Assembly (NCBI GenBank): GCA_964244295.1 | Contig: CAXTIG010000030.1 | Location: forward strand, 1-64,000 | From: JAJAZB01 sp964244295 | Lineage (GTDB): Bacteria > Bacteroidota > Bacteroidia > Cytophagales > Spirosomataceae | Direction: 5' to 3' | DNA: 64,000 bases | Shown: one piece after another, positions 25,300 to 34,080 of the stretch | Position numbering within the stretch: position 1 is the first letter of the stretch | Layout of the letters: each line of letters begins with the position of its first letter | Notes under the pieces: model-generated | The model's database searches: none | The model's input: only the letters and a program-made list of their open reading frames with translations | What the model was told of the DNA's origin: nothing | Position numbers and translations under genes: made by a program

Positions 25300-27027
25300 A
25301 TGCCCACCCAATTTCCACCCCATTTTCATACTTCCGGCCGGCTACTCGCCGTCGCGCTGCTGGCTTGGGTAGGAGTGACCCCCGTCGCCCACGCCCAGGA
25401 GGCCATGCCGACGGTTTCTATTCGGGTAGACGTAACGAAGCAAAAAGGCCGCATGGACCCGATCTGGGCCTGGTTTGGGTACGACGAACCGAATTACACC
25501 TACGGGAAAGACGGCAAAAAACTCCTCTCCGAACTGGCCGCGCTAAGTCCGGTGCCGGTGTACGTGCGGGCGCACAACCTGCTCACCACCGGCGATGGTA
25601 CCCCGGCCCTGAAGTGGGGTTCGACCAATGCGTACACCGAAGACGCCCAGGGAAAGCCCGTGTACGACTGGACGATCGTCGACCGGATTTTCGACACCTA
25701 CGTCGAGCGGGGCCTGAAACCCCTGGCTCAACTGGGCTTCATGCCCGAAGCGCTCTCGACCCAGCCTCAACCCTACCGCCACACCTGGCAACCGGGCCAG
25801 CCCTACGACCGGATCTACACCGGCTGGCGCTACCCACCGAAGGACTACGGCAAATGGGCCGAACTGGTCTACCAGTGGGTGATGCACTGCGTGAATCGGT
25901 ACGGGAAGGCGGAAGTCGAGACTTGGTACTGGGAACTCTGGAACGAACCCAACGGGGCCTACTGGGGCGGCACACCCGAAGAATACCAAAAACTCTACGA
26001 CTACTCAGCCCACGCCGTTCGGCGGGCCTTACCGACGGCAAAAATGGGCGGCCCCCACGTAACCGGCCCCGCCGGGAAAGGCGCGGCGACGTTCCTGAAA
26101 GCCTTTCTTGACCATTGCCAGTCGGGTAAAAATTACGTGACCGGTGAGGTGGGGGCGCCGCTGGATTTCGTCGCGTTTCACGCCAAAGGTGCCCCGCGAA
26201 TCGTAGACGGCCACGTGCGGATGAACCTCGGCCAGCAACTGCGCGATATTTCGAGCGGCTTCGGCATCGTGGCGTCGTATCCGAAATTCAGCCAACTGCC
26301 CATCATCATCGGCGAATCCGACCCCGAAGGCTGCGCCGCCTGCGGCATGGCGACCAACCCCGAAAACGCCTACCGCAACAGCACACTCTACTCCAGCTAC
26401 ACGGCGGCGGCCTTCGCCCGCAAGTACGAACTGGCCGATTTGCAGAAAGTCAATTTGCTAGGGGCCGTTTCCTGGTCGTTTGAATTCGAGGATCAACCCT
26501 GGTTTTACGGCTTCCGCGACTTGGCCACCAACGGCGTAGACAAACCCGTGCTCAACGTGTTTCGGATGTACGGGATGATGCGGGGCAACCGCGTGGAGGT
26601 AACCGGCTCGTTGGCCTACAACGCCCAAACGGTGCGCGATTCGAGCGTGCGGCGCGGCCCCGACGTCAACGCCCTGGCCAGCTACGACCCCGCCACCCGC
26701 AGCGCCGCCGTAATGGTCTGGAATTACCACGACGACAACCTACCCGCGCCCGATTCCCCCGTTGAACTGACTTTGCGCGGCCTGCCCGCCCGACGGGTGC
26801 GGGTGCAGCATTTTCGCATCGACCAAACCCACAGCAATTCGTACACCGCCTGGCAAAAAATGGGTTCGCCCGCCAACCCAACACCCGAACAAGTAGCGAC
26901 GTTGGAGAAAGCCGGGCAGTTGCAGGAATTGACGGCTCCGGCTAACGCGACCGTGGCGCAAGGTCTGGTTCGGTTGAAAACCGACCTGCCCCGGCAGGGC
27001 GTTTCGCTGTTTAGGCTGACGTGGTGA
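25300..27027 (+). CDS. Glycoside hydrolase family 39-like (beta-xylosidase type)
   Basis: A secreted 575-residue enzyme with a signal ending VAHAQ. The GH39/clan A barrel is seen in WAWFGYDEPNYTY, the acid/base Glu in WYWELWNEPNGAYWGG and the presumed nucleophile Glu in LPIIIGESDPEGCAAC, followed by the C-terminal beta-sandwich. Family members remove xylose or related sugars from the non-reducing end. Related Bacteroidota proteins are encoded in pectin and xylan loci, so activity on a rhamnogalacturonan side chain is possible. The ATG at 25300 is chosen over the TTG four codons upstream. Confidence 0.82.
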   Translation: MPTQFPPHFHTSGRLLAVALLAWVGVTPVAHAQEAMPTVSIRVDVTKQKGRMDPIWAWFGYDEPNYTYGKDGKKLLSELAALSPVPVYVRAHNLLTTGDGTPALKWGSTNAYTEDAQGKPVYDWTIVDRIFDTYVERGLKPLAQLGFMPEALSTQPQPYRHTWQPGQPYDRIYTGWRYPPKDYGKWAELVYQWVMHCVNRYGKAEVETWYWELWNEPNGAYWGGTPEEYQKLYDYSAHAVRRALPTAKMGGPHVTGPAGKGAATFLKAFLDHCQSGKNYVTGEVGAPLDFVAFHAKGAPRIVDGHVRMNLGQQLRDISSGFGIVASYPKFSQLPIIIGESDPEGCAACGMATNPENAYRNSTLYSSYTAAAFARKYELADLQKVNLLGAVSWSFEFEDQPWFYGFRDLATNGVDKPVLNVFRMYGMMRGNRVEVTGSLAYNAQTVRDSSVRRGPDVNALASYDPATRSAAVMVWNYHDDNLPAPDSPVELTLRGLPARRVRVQHFRIDQTHSNSYTAWQKMGSPANPTPEQVATLEKAGQLQELTAPANATVAQGLVRLKTDLPRQGVSLFRLTW

Positions 27028-27045
27028 CTCAAAACCTCCCCTTCG

Positions 27046-27115
27046 GCGTCATTGCTTCGCTCCGGCGAATGAACCTCGCTCTGCTCGTTTCATTCACCTC
27101 CGCTCGCAATGACGC
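27046..27115. repeat. Short 70-bp element of the CGTCATTGC family
   Basis: The ends GCGTCATTGC / GCAATGACGC flank a single inner stem GAATGAA / TTCATTC. It looks like one arm of the 200-bp elements at 2968 and 59352, closed on itself. Confidence 0.8.
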
Positions 27116-27133
27116 GCTTTTAAAATTTTCCTC

Positions 27134-28258
27134 ATGAACCGAATCCTTTCCCTGCTCACCCTCGCTTTCCTCGCCACCACACCAACCCAGGCCCAGAAGC
27201 TGCCCGCGAAAAAAGACATTCTCCGGCAACTCACCCTCGCCAACGATTACTTCATGGCGAAGTGGCCCGACACCGGCCAAGAAATCGTCACCAATAAAAC
27301 CCGCCCCAGCCACATCTGGACGCGGGCCGTGTACTACGAAGGATTGATGGCGCTGTACGGCTTGGACCAACAGAAACGCTACCTCGACTACGCCGTAGAC
27401 TGGGGCGAAAAACACCAGTGGGGCCTGCGCAGCGGCGACCGAACCCGCAACGCCGACGACCAGGCCTGCGGCCAGACCTACCTCGCGCTCTACGAGTTGG
27501 ATCCGAAACCCGAACGCATCCGCGCCATCAAAACCAGCATCGACGCGATGGTGGCCAGCGAAAAGGGGGACGACTGGAACTGGATCGATGCCCTGCAAAT
27601 GGCCATGCCGGTGTTTGCCAAACTCGCCGTGCTGGAAAAAGACGACCGGTACCTGGAAAAAATGCACCGAATTTACGAGTACTCAAAAACCGTCCACGGC
27701 GGCCAGGGTCTGTACAATCCACAGGACAAACTCTGGTGGCGCGACAAGGATTTCGTGCCGCCCTACCGCGAACCCAACGGCCAGAATTGCTATTGGTCGC
27801 GGGGCAATGGCTGGGTGGTAGCCGCGCTGGTGCGGGTGCTGGATATGTTGCCAAGAAATGCCCCACACCGCGCTGAATACGAAAAAACGTACCTGGACAT
27901 GATGCAGGCGCTGCCCCCGCTGCAACGCCCCGATGGCTTCTGGAACGTGAGCCTCCACGACCCGACTAATTTTGGAGGGAAAGAATTAACCGGCACGGCG
28001 CTGTTCGCCTACGGCATGGCCTGGGGCGTGAATCAGGGCTTGCTCGATGGAAAAATGTACCGCCCCCTCATCGCCAAAGCCTGGAACGCGATGGCGAGCG
28101 AGTGCGTCCACCCGACCGGATTTTTGGGCTACGTGCAGGGGACCGGCAAGGAACCCAAAGACGGCCAGCCCGTCACCTACACCAGCCAGCCCGATTTTGA
28201 AGACTACGGCCTGGGTTGTTTTCTGCTGGCGGGGTGTGAGGTGAGTAAAATGAAGTAG
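27134..28258 (+). CDS. GH105 unsaturated rhamnogalacturonyl hydrolase (YteR-like)
   Basis: A 374-residue secreted protein (signal ending TQAQ) of the (alpha/alpha)6 fold. Family blocks are WTRAVYYEGLMALYGLDQ, RNADDQACGQTYLALYEL (catalytic Asp region), DWNWIDALQMAMPVFAKL, YWSRGNGWVVAALVRVL and the C-terminal YGLGCFLLAGCEV. It hydrolyses the unsaturated galacturonyl residue from rhamnogalacturonan oligosaccharides made by PL11. It is a clearly different paralogue from the other GH105 gene at 21691-23055. A hairpin element separates it from the following GH106 gene. Confidence 0.9.
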   Translation: MNRILSLLTLAFLATTPTQAQKLPAKKDILRQLTLANDYFMAKWPDTGQEIVTNKTRPSHIWTRAVYYEGLMALYGLDQQKRYLDYAVDWGEKHQWGLRSGDRTRNADDQACGQTYLALYELDPKPERIRAIKTSIDAMVASEKGDDWNWIDALQMAMPVFAKLAVLEKDDRYLEKMHRIYEYSKTVHGGQGLYNPQDKLWWRDKDFVPPYREPNGQNCYWSRGNGWVVAALVRVLDMLPRNAPHRAEYEKTYLDMMQALPPLQRPDGFWNVSLHDPTNFGGKELTGTALFAYGMAWGVNQGLLDGKMYRPLIAKAWNAMASECVHPTGFLGYVQGTGKEPKDGQPVTYTSQPDFEDYGLGCFLLAGCEVSKMK

Positions 28259-28277
28259 AAACAAACTCAACCCCACG

Positions 28278-28428
28278 TTGTCATCCCGAACGCAGTCCGC
28301 AGTGGAACTGGAGGGACCTCGTTGGCCCTCCGAGTAACTGGTTTGGGCCACTGCATCGTCTCCGGCCATTGTTCGGTAACCCAACGAGTTCCCTCCAGTT
28401 CCACTGCGGACTGCGTTCGGGATGACAA
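28278..28428. repeat. Inverted repeat related to the GTCATCC family (CGAACGCAGTCC variant)
   Basis: Arms of 48 bp (28278-28325 and 28381-28428, one mismatch) start TTGTCATCCCGAACGCAG. The ends GTCATCCCG and CTCGTTGG are shared with the GTCATCCCGACG elements, while the middle of the stem differs and is compensated on the other arm. Confidence 0.88.
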
Positions 28429-28446
28429 TCGGGGGGCCTGTAAAAA

Positions 28447-31278
28447 ATGAAAAATCGCCTTTTCCTCCTCCTCTGCCTCGCCCTCGCCAGCCTCCCCGCT
28501 CCGGCCCAACTCCGCTGGCCGCCCCTTACCCAGCAAACCAAACCCTGGACGCGCTGGTGGTGGATGGGCAGCGCCGTAAACGATCGCGACCTGACCCGGC
28601 TCCTCACGGACTACCAAAAAGCCGGGTTGGGTGGCGTGGAAATCACGCCGATTTACGGGGTGAAGGGGGCAGAGAGTCAATTCATCGACTTCCTCTCCCC
28701 GACCTGGATGGACCGCCTCGGCCACACCCTCGCCGAAGCGAAGCGGCTGGGCCTGGGCGTGGATTTGGCCCAGGCTTCGGGCTGGCCCTTCGGCGGCCCC
28801 TGGGTTTCCGCCGCCGATGCCTGCAAGTACGTGGCCTTTCAAACCTACGCGCTCAAAGGCGGCGAGCGCCTCGCCGAGCCGGTGGCGTTTACCCAAAAAT
28901 CAATTCTCCGAACGGTCGGGGAGAAGATTGACTTTAAAAACCTGGTCGAGCCGATTGCCAAAAACCCGGACTTGCAACGCCACGCTTTCGATCAGGTGCG
29001 TTTTGAAAAACCGCTGCCCTTGCAGGCGCTGATGGCGTATTCCGACGGAACGCAGGTGCTGGATTTGACCGAAAAAGTAACCGCCGATGGAAAACTGGAT
29101 TGGGTCGCCCCGGCGGGAAGTTGGACGCTTTACGCCGTGTTTCAGGGTTGGCACGGTAAGATGGTCGAGCGGGCCGGGCCGGGTGGCGAGGGCGACGTGA
29201 TCGACCATTTTTCCAAAACCGCCACTCAAAATTACCTGCGCCGGTTCGACGAAGCCTTCCGGGGCCACGACGTGTCGGGCATCCGGGCGTTTTTCAACGA
29301 CTCCTACGAAGTGGACGACGCCTCCGGCGAAGGCAACTGGACGCCCGCCCTCTTCGCCGAATTCCAGAAACGGCGCGGCTACGACCTGCGCCAGCACCTG
29401 CCCGCGCTGTTTGGCAAAGCCGACGAGGACCAGAACCGCCGTGTGCTGAGCGATCACCGGGAAACGATTTCGGAACTCTTGCTCGAAAATTACACCCAAA
29501 CCTGGAGCACCTGGGCCAAAACCCAGGGGGCGCTCATCCGCAACCAGGCCCACGGTTCGCCCGCCAACATCCTCGATTTGTACGCCGTGACCGACATTCC
29601 CGAAATCGAAGGAACGGACATCCTGCGCATCAAATTCGCCTCCTCGGCGGCCCACGTAACGGGCAAAACCCTCACTTCCTCCGAATCGGCGACCTGGAAC
29701 AACGAGCATTTTTTGTCAAAACTCAGCCACGTGAAACGCGACCTGGACCGCTTCCTGCTCGGCGGCGTGAACCACGCCTTTTACCACGGTACGAATTACT
29801 CGCCGCAAAGCGCCCCCTGGCCGGGCTGGCTGTTTTACGCCGCCGTTCACTTCAATCCGAACAATTCGTTCTGGACGGATTTTGGAAAACTGAACCAGTA
29901 CGTGGCCCGCTGCCAGTCGTTTTTGCAGGCCGGAAAACCCGACAACGACGTGCTCGTGTACCTGCCGATGTACGACGCCTACGTCCGCCCCGGAAAGGTG
30001 TTGCTCCAGCATTTCGACGGCATCGACCACGGCTTCAAGGGCCTGCCGGTGGAAACCATCGCCGAAACGCTCTGGGAAAAAGGCTACGGCTTCGATTTCA
30101 TTTCCGACCGGCAATTAGGGAACGTCAAGTCGGCGAATGGTTCCCTGCAAACCGGCGGCGCGACCTACCGCACCGTGCTCGTGCCCGACACCCGGATTCT
30201 GCCGCTGGCTACGCTGGAGCAGTTGCTCAACTTGGCGCAGGCCGGAGCCACCGTGGTTTTTGCGGGCACCCTGCCCGACGACGTACCGGGGCTGGGCACC
30301 CTCGAAACCCGCCGGGCCGCGTTTCAAAAACGCCTCGCTACGCTGAAATTCAGCGACACCGAAACGGCGGGTGTGCAACGGGCGAGCGTTGGGAAAGGCG
30401 CGGTTTTTCGGGGAAAAAATCCCGACCCGCTGCTGGCGGTGGCGGGCCTGAAGCGGGAAACGCTGGTCGGTCAGGGCCTGCAATTCATCCGTCGCCGCTC
30501 CGAAAAAGGCCGGACGTATTTCGTAGTGAACTGGGGCGAAAAAGCGGTGGAAGGCTGGGTACCGCTCCAAACATCGGCGAAGTCGGTGGGGTTGTACAAC
30601 CCGATGACCGAAGCGATGGGCCTGGCTTCGCTACGTCCGGCGACTGACGGCGCGAGCGAGGTGTACCTGCGCCTGGCTCCCGGCGAGTCGTGTCTGTTGG
30701 AAACGTCGGCCACGGCGCTGAACGGCCCAGCCTACGCGTACCACCGGCCCGCCGGAACGCCGCAGCCGCTCATCGGAAATTGGAACGTGACCTTCGTTTC
30801 GGGTGGCCCCGACCTTCCGGCGGCGGTGAAAACTGACAACCTGGAATCCTGGACGGCCTGGAACGGCGAGGCGGGCAAGCGTTTTTCCGGCACGGCCACC
30901 TACACGCTTTCGTTTCCAAAACCCGCCGATAGCGCCGAAGGCTGGCAACTCGATCTGGGCCGGGTAGCCGAAAGCGCCCGCGTCACGTTGAACGATCAAA
31001 ACCTGGGCACGTTACTGGGGCCGACGTTTTCGGTTTTTATTCCAAAAACGGCCTTGAAACCGAGCAACACGCTGACCGTGACCGTCTCGAACGGCATGGC
31101 CAACCGCATCGCCGACCTCGACCGGCGGAAGGTGGACTGGAAGAAATTTTACAACATCAACATGTCGCCCCGCCTGCGCGAAAACCGGGGCGCGGACGGA
31201 AATTTCACCGCCGAAAAATGGGCACCCCGCGAGTCGGGCCTGCTTGGGCCGGTGACGCTGACGCCGGTGAAAAATTGA
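28447..31278 (+). CDS. Alpha-L-rhamnosidase, glycoside hydrolase family 106
   Basis: A 943-residue secreted enzyme with a short signal ending PAPAQ. The GH106 opening TRWWWMGSAVNDRDLTRLLTDY and GGVEITPIYGVKG, the RRFDEAFRGHDVSGIRAFFNDSYEV block and the C-terminal jelly-roll (LDLGRVAESARVTLNDQNLG) are clear. It releases L-rhamnose from rhamnogalacturonan oligosaccharides or side chains, the sugar then taken up by RhaT. Its length is normal for the family. It is on the same strand as GH105 and GH95 and probably part of one functional group, but each gap carries a hairpin repeat. Confidence 0.93.
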   Translation: MKNRLFLLLCLALASLPAPAQLRWPPLTQQTKPWTRWWWMGSAVNDRDLTRLLTDYQKAGLGGVEITPIYGVKGAESQFIDFLSPTWMDRLGHTLAEAKRLGLGVDLAQASGWPFGGPWVSAADACKYVAFQTYALKGGERLAEPVAFTQKSILRTVGEKIDFKNLVEPIAKNPDLQRHAFDQVRFEKPLPLQALMAYSDGTQVLDLTEKVTADGKLDWVAPAGSWTLYAVFQGWHGKMVERAGPGGEGDVIDHFSKTATQNYLRRFDEAFRGHDVSGIRAFFNDSYEVDDASGEGNWTPALFAEFQKRRGYDLRQHLPALFGKADEDQNRRVLSDHRETISELLLENYTQTWSTWAKTQGALIRNQAHGSPANILDLYAVTDIPEIEGTDILRIKFASSAAHVTGKTLTSSESATWNNEHFLSKLSHVKRDLDRFLLGGVNHAFYHGTNYSPQSAPWPGWLFYAAVHFNPNNSFWTDFGKLNQYVARCQSFLQAGKPDNDVLVYLPMYDAYVRPGKVLLQHFDGIDHGFKGLPVETIAETLWEKGYGFDFISDRQLGNVKSANGSLQTGGATYRTVLVPDTRILPLATLEQLLNLAQAGATVVFAGTLPDDVPGLGTLETRRAAFQKRLATLKFSDTETAGVQRASVGKGAVFRGKNPDPLLAVAGLKRETLVGQGLQFIRRRSEKGRTYFVVNWGEKAVEGWVPLQTSAKSVGLYNPMTEAMGLASLRPATDGASEVYLRLAPGESCLLETSATALNGPAYAYHRPAGTPQPLIGNWNVTFVSGGPDLPAAVKTDNLESWTAWNGEAGKRFSGTATYTLSFPKPADSAEGWQLDLGRVAESARVTLNDQNLGTLLGPTFSVFIPKTALKPSNTLTVTVSNGMANRIADLDRRKVDWKKFYNINMSPRLRENRGADGNFTAEKWAPRESGLLGPVTLTPVKN

Positions 31279-31357
31279 GCCTATTTAGGATTTGAGTCTT
31301 TAGGAAAAAAGGGGGAGTTCCACAGCGGCTGTTCCACAGTGGCTGTTCCACAGTGGC

Positions 31358-31457
31358 TGTCATCCCGACGCAGGAGGGATCTCGTTTACCGTTCAAGTAG
31401 TTTGCCGGTAGTCGAGTGTTCGGTACCCCAACGAGATCCCTCCTGCGTCGGGATGAC
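31358..31457. repeat. Inverted repeat, GTCATCCCGACG family (copy C)
   Basis: 28-bp perfect arms 31358-31385 and 31430-31457; the loop contains GGTAGTCGAGTGTTCGG as in copy B. Immediately upstream are three near-identical GTTCCACAGNGGCT units (31329-31358), a small tandem repeat. Confidence 0.88.
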
Positions 31458-31506
31458 AATCGGTTTTTCAAAATTTTAAACTGCATCATTCAAAACAAAT
31501 CCCACG

Positions 31507-34053
31507 ATGACGCGACTCCGCACCTTGATAACCTTGCTCCTGCTGGCCGGCACGGCCACTGCCCAATCCCCCACGACCCTCTGGTACCGTCAGCCCGCCA
31601 AAAACTGGAACGAAGCCCTGCCGCTGGGCAACGGACGGTTGGGCGCGATGGTGTTCGGGCGAACGGGTGAGGAATTGATTCAGTTGAACGAAACCACGCT
31701 CTGGTCGGGCGGGCCGGTGGCTCGCGATCCCAACCCCGGCGTAGCCCGCTACCTGCCCGAAATTCGGGCCGCCCTGGCCGCTGAGGAGTACGAGAAAGCC
31801 GCCAAGCTCACGCAAAAGCTTCAGGGACTTTACACGGAAGCCTACCAGCCGCTGGGCGATTTGTTGCTCCGCCAGGACCTGCCGGGCGAGGTCAGTGCGT
31901 ACCGCCGCGAACTCGACATCGCCACCGCCACGACCACGACCCGGTTTAGCGTGGGCGGCGTGACCTACACCCGCGAGTTGTTCGTGTCGGCCCCCGACCA
32001 AGTCATCGTGCTGCGCCTGAAGGCCAGCCGGAAGGGCGCACTCACCGTTACGGCGGCGACCCGCAGCCCGCACCCGGCGGCGAAAGTCGCGTTGGGCCGC
32101 GATGACCTCCGCCTGACGGGCAAAGCCCCCGCTCACGCCGATCCGAATTACGTGCGCTACAACGCCCAACCGGTGATTTATGGAGACTCGACGGGTTGCC
32201 GGGGAATGCGCTTCGCCCTGCGCGTGAAGGTGCAAACCACCGACGGCACCGTAACCACCGACACGGCGGGCATTCGCATTCAAAACGCGACCGAGGCTAC
32301 GCTGCTGCTCTCGGCGGCGACGAGTTTCAACGGTTTCGACAAGTGCCCCGACCGCGAAGGGCGCGACGAAAAAAGCCTCGCGGCGGGTTTTTTGAAAAAA
32401 GCCGTTTCCAAAAAGTGGGAACCGTTGCGGCAGGCCCACCTGGCGGATTACCAGCGGTTTTTCAACCGCGTCCGCCTCACGCTCAACGGCAACGCCGCCC
32501 CTGATCTGTCCACCGATGAACGCCTGCAACGCTACGCCGAGGGAGCCGCCGACCCAGCGTTGGAAAGCCTGTATTTTCAGTTTGGGCGGTACCTGCTCAT
32601 TTCCAGTTCGCGTCCGGGCCGCGACGGCGATCCCGGCACGCCCGCCAACTTGCAGGGCCTCTGGAACCCGATGGTGCGGCCCCCCTGGAGCAGCAACTAC
32701 ACGACCAACATCAACGTTGAGATGAACTACTGGCCCGCCGAACCAGCTAACCTTTCGGAATTGCACCGCCCGTTGCTCGACTGGATCGGTCGTGCCGCCG
32801 CCGTGACGGGTCGGGAAACCACCCGGAATTTTTACGGGATGAACGGCTGGACGGTTCACCACAATTCCGATATCTGGGGAGCCTCCAACCCGGTTGGCGA
32901 CCGGGGTAAGGGCAGTCCGTCCTGGGCCAACTGGGCGATGGGCGGCGCCTGGCTGAGTCAGCATTTGTGGGAACATCACCAGTTCACCGGCGACCGGACT
33001 TTTCTGCAAAAAACGGCGTATCCGCTGATGAAAGATGCCGCCCGGTTCTGCCTCGATTGGCTCACCGAAGATGCGCAGGGGCGGCTTATCACTTCGCCTT
33101 CCACCTCGCCGGAGAATGTGTTCATCACCGAAAAAGGCGTGAAACAGTCCGTTTCGGTGGCCACAACGATGGAGCTGGCGCTGATCTGGGATTTGTTCAG
33201 CAACACGATCGCCGCCGCCGAGCGCCTGAACCTGGACGCGGATTTTCGGAAAAACCTGCTCGCTAAACGCGACCGGCTTTTCCCGCTTCAAATCGGGAAG
33301 AAGGGCAATTTGCAGGAGTGGTACCGCGATTGGGAAGACGAAGATCCCCAGCACCGGCACGTTTCGCACCTGTACGCGCTGCACCCCGGCCGGGAAATTT
33401 CGCCGCTGACCACCCCCAAATTCGCCAACGCCGCCCGGCGCACACTCGAACTGCGCGGCGACGGCGGCACGGGCTGGAGCAAAGCCTGGAAAATCAATTT
33501 CTGGGCGCGCCTCCACGACGGCAACCACGCCTACAAACTGCTGCGCGAACTGCTCAAGCTCACCGGCATGGAAGGCACCGACTACGCCAACGGCGGCGGC
33601 ACGTACCCCAACCTGCTCGACGCCCACCCGCCTTTCCAGATCGACGGCAATTTCGGGGCCGTGGCGGGCATGGGCGAAATGCTACTCCAAAGCCACGATG
33701 GGGTGCTGCACGTCTTTCCCGCCCGCCCCGATGCCTGGGCCGAGGGCAGCGTAACGGGCCTGAAAGCGCGGGGTGGCTTTGAACTGGATCTCACCTGGAA
33801 AGCCGGAAAATTGCAAATCCTAACGGTGCGCTCATCGCTGGGCGGCAACTGCCGTTTGCGGGTGTATTCGCCGATGAAGGCGCAGGGAGCCGCCCGGCTG
33901 ACAGCGGCGAAGGGAATCAACCCCAACCCGTTTTACCAGTACCCGCCCAGCCCGTACCAAACTATTTCGTCGGAAACACCTGCGAACGGTGCGCTGGTGT
34001 ACGATTTGCCGACCCAGCCGGGTCAGACAGTCGAGTTGGTGGGGGAACCGTGA
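31507..34053 (+). CDS. Glycoside hydrolase family 95 (alpha-L-fucosidase/alpha-L-galactosidase type)
   Basis: An 848-residue secreted enzyme (signal ending TATAQ). The N-terminal beta-sandwich starts LWYRQPAKNWNEALPLGNGR and LIQLNETTLWSGGP, a GH95 hallmark. The (alpha/alpha)6 barrel contains NINVEMNYWPAEPANLSELH, VHHNSDIWGASNP, RLITSPSTSPENVF and FQIDGNFGAVAGMGEMLLQSH. It removes alpha-1,2-linked L-fucose or L-galactose; rhamnogalacturonan and xyloglucan side chains carry such residues. The gene converges with the unassigned glycosidase-like gene that follows. Confidence 0.93.
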   Translation: MTRLRTLITLLLLAGTATAQSPTTLWYRQPAKNWNEALPLGNGRLGAMVFGRTGEELIQLNETTLWSGGPVARDPNPGVARYLPEIRAALAAEEYEKAAKLTQKLQGLYTEAYQPLGDLLLRQDLPGEVSAYRRELDIATATTTTRFSVGGVTYTRELFVSAPDQVIVLRLKASRKGALTVTAATRSPHPAAKVALGRDDLRLTGKAPAHADPNYVRYNAQPVIYGDSTGCRGMRFALRVKVQTTDGTVTTDTAGIRIQNATEATLLLSAATSFNGFDKCPDREGRDEKSLAAGFLKKAVSKKWEPLRQAHLADYQRFFNRVRLTLNGNAAPDLSTDERLQRYAEGAADPALESLYFQFGRYLLISSSRPGRDGDPGTPANLQGLWNPMVRPPWSSNYTTNINVEMNYWPAEPANLSELHRPLLDWIGRAAAVTGRETTRNFYGMNGWTVHHNSDIWGASNPVGDRGKGSPSWANWAMGGAWLSQHLWEHHQFTGDRTFLQKTAYPLMKDAARFCLDWLTEDAQGRLITSPSTSPENVFITEKGVKQSVSVATTMELALIWDLFSNTIAAAERLNLDADFRKNLLAKRDRLFPLQIGKKGNLQEWYRDWEDEDPQHRHVSHLYALHPGREISPLTTPKFANAARRTLELRGDGGTGWSKAWKINFWARLHDGNHAYKLLRELLKLTGMEGTDYANGGGTYPNLLDAHPPFQIDGNFGAVAGMGEMLLQSHDGVLHVFPARPDAWAEGSVTGLKARGGFELDLTWKAGKLQILTVRSSLGGNCRLRVYSPMKAQGAARLTAAKGINPNPFYQYPPSPYQTISSETPANGALVYDLPTQPGQTVELVGEP

Positions 34054-34080
34054 TTTGACTTTGAGCGTGACAACACGGCG

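Noticed and set aside
31486..33627. Long minus-strand open frame of 713 codons across GH95
   Set aside because: Antisense shadow of a clear GH95 gene; no family motif and no plausible start context.
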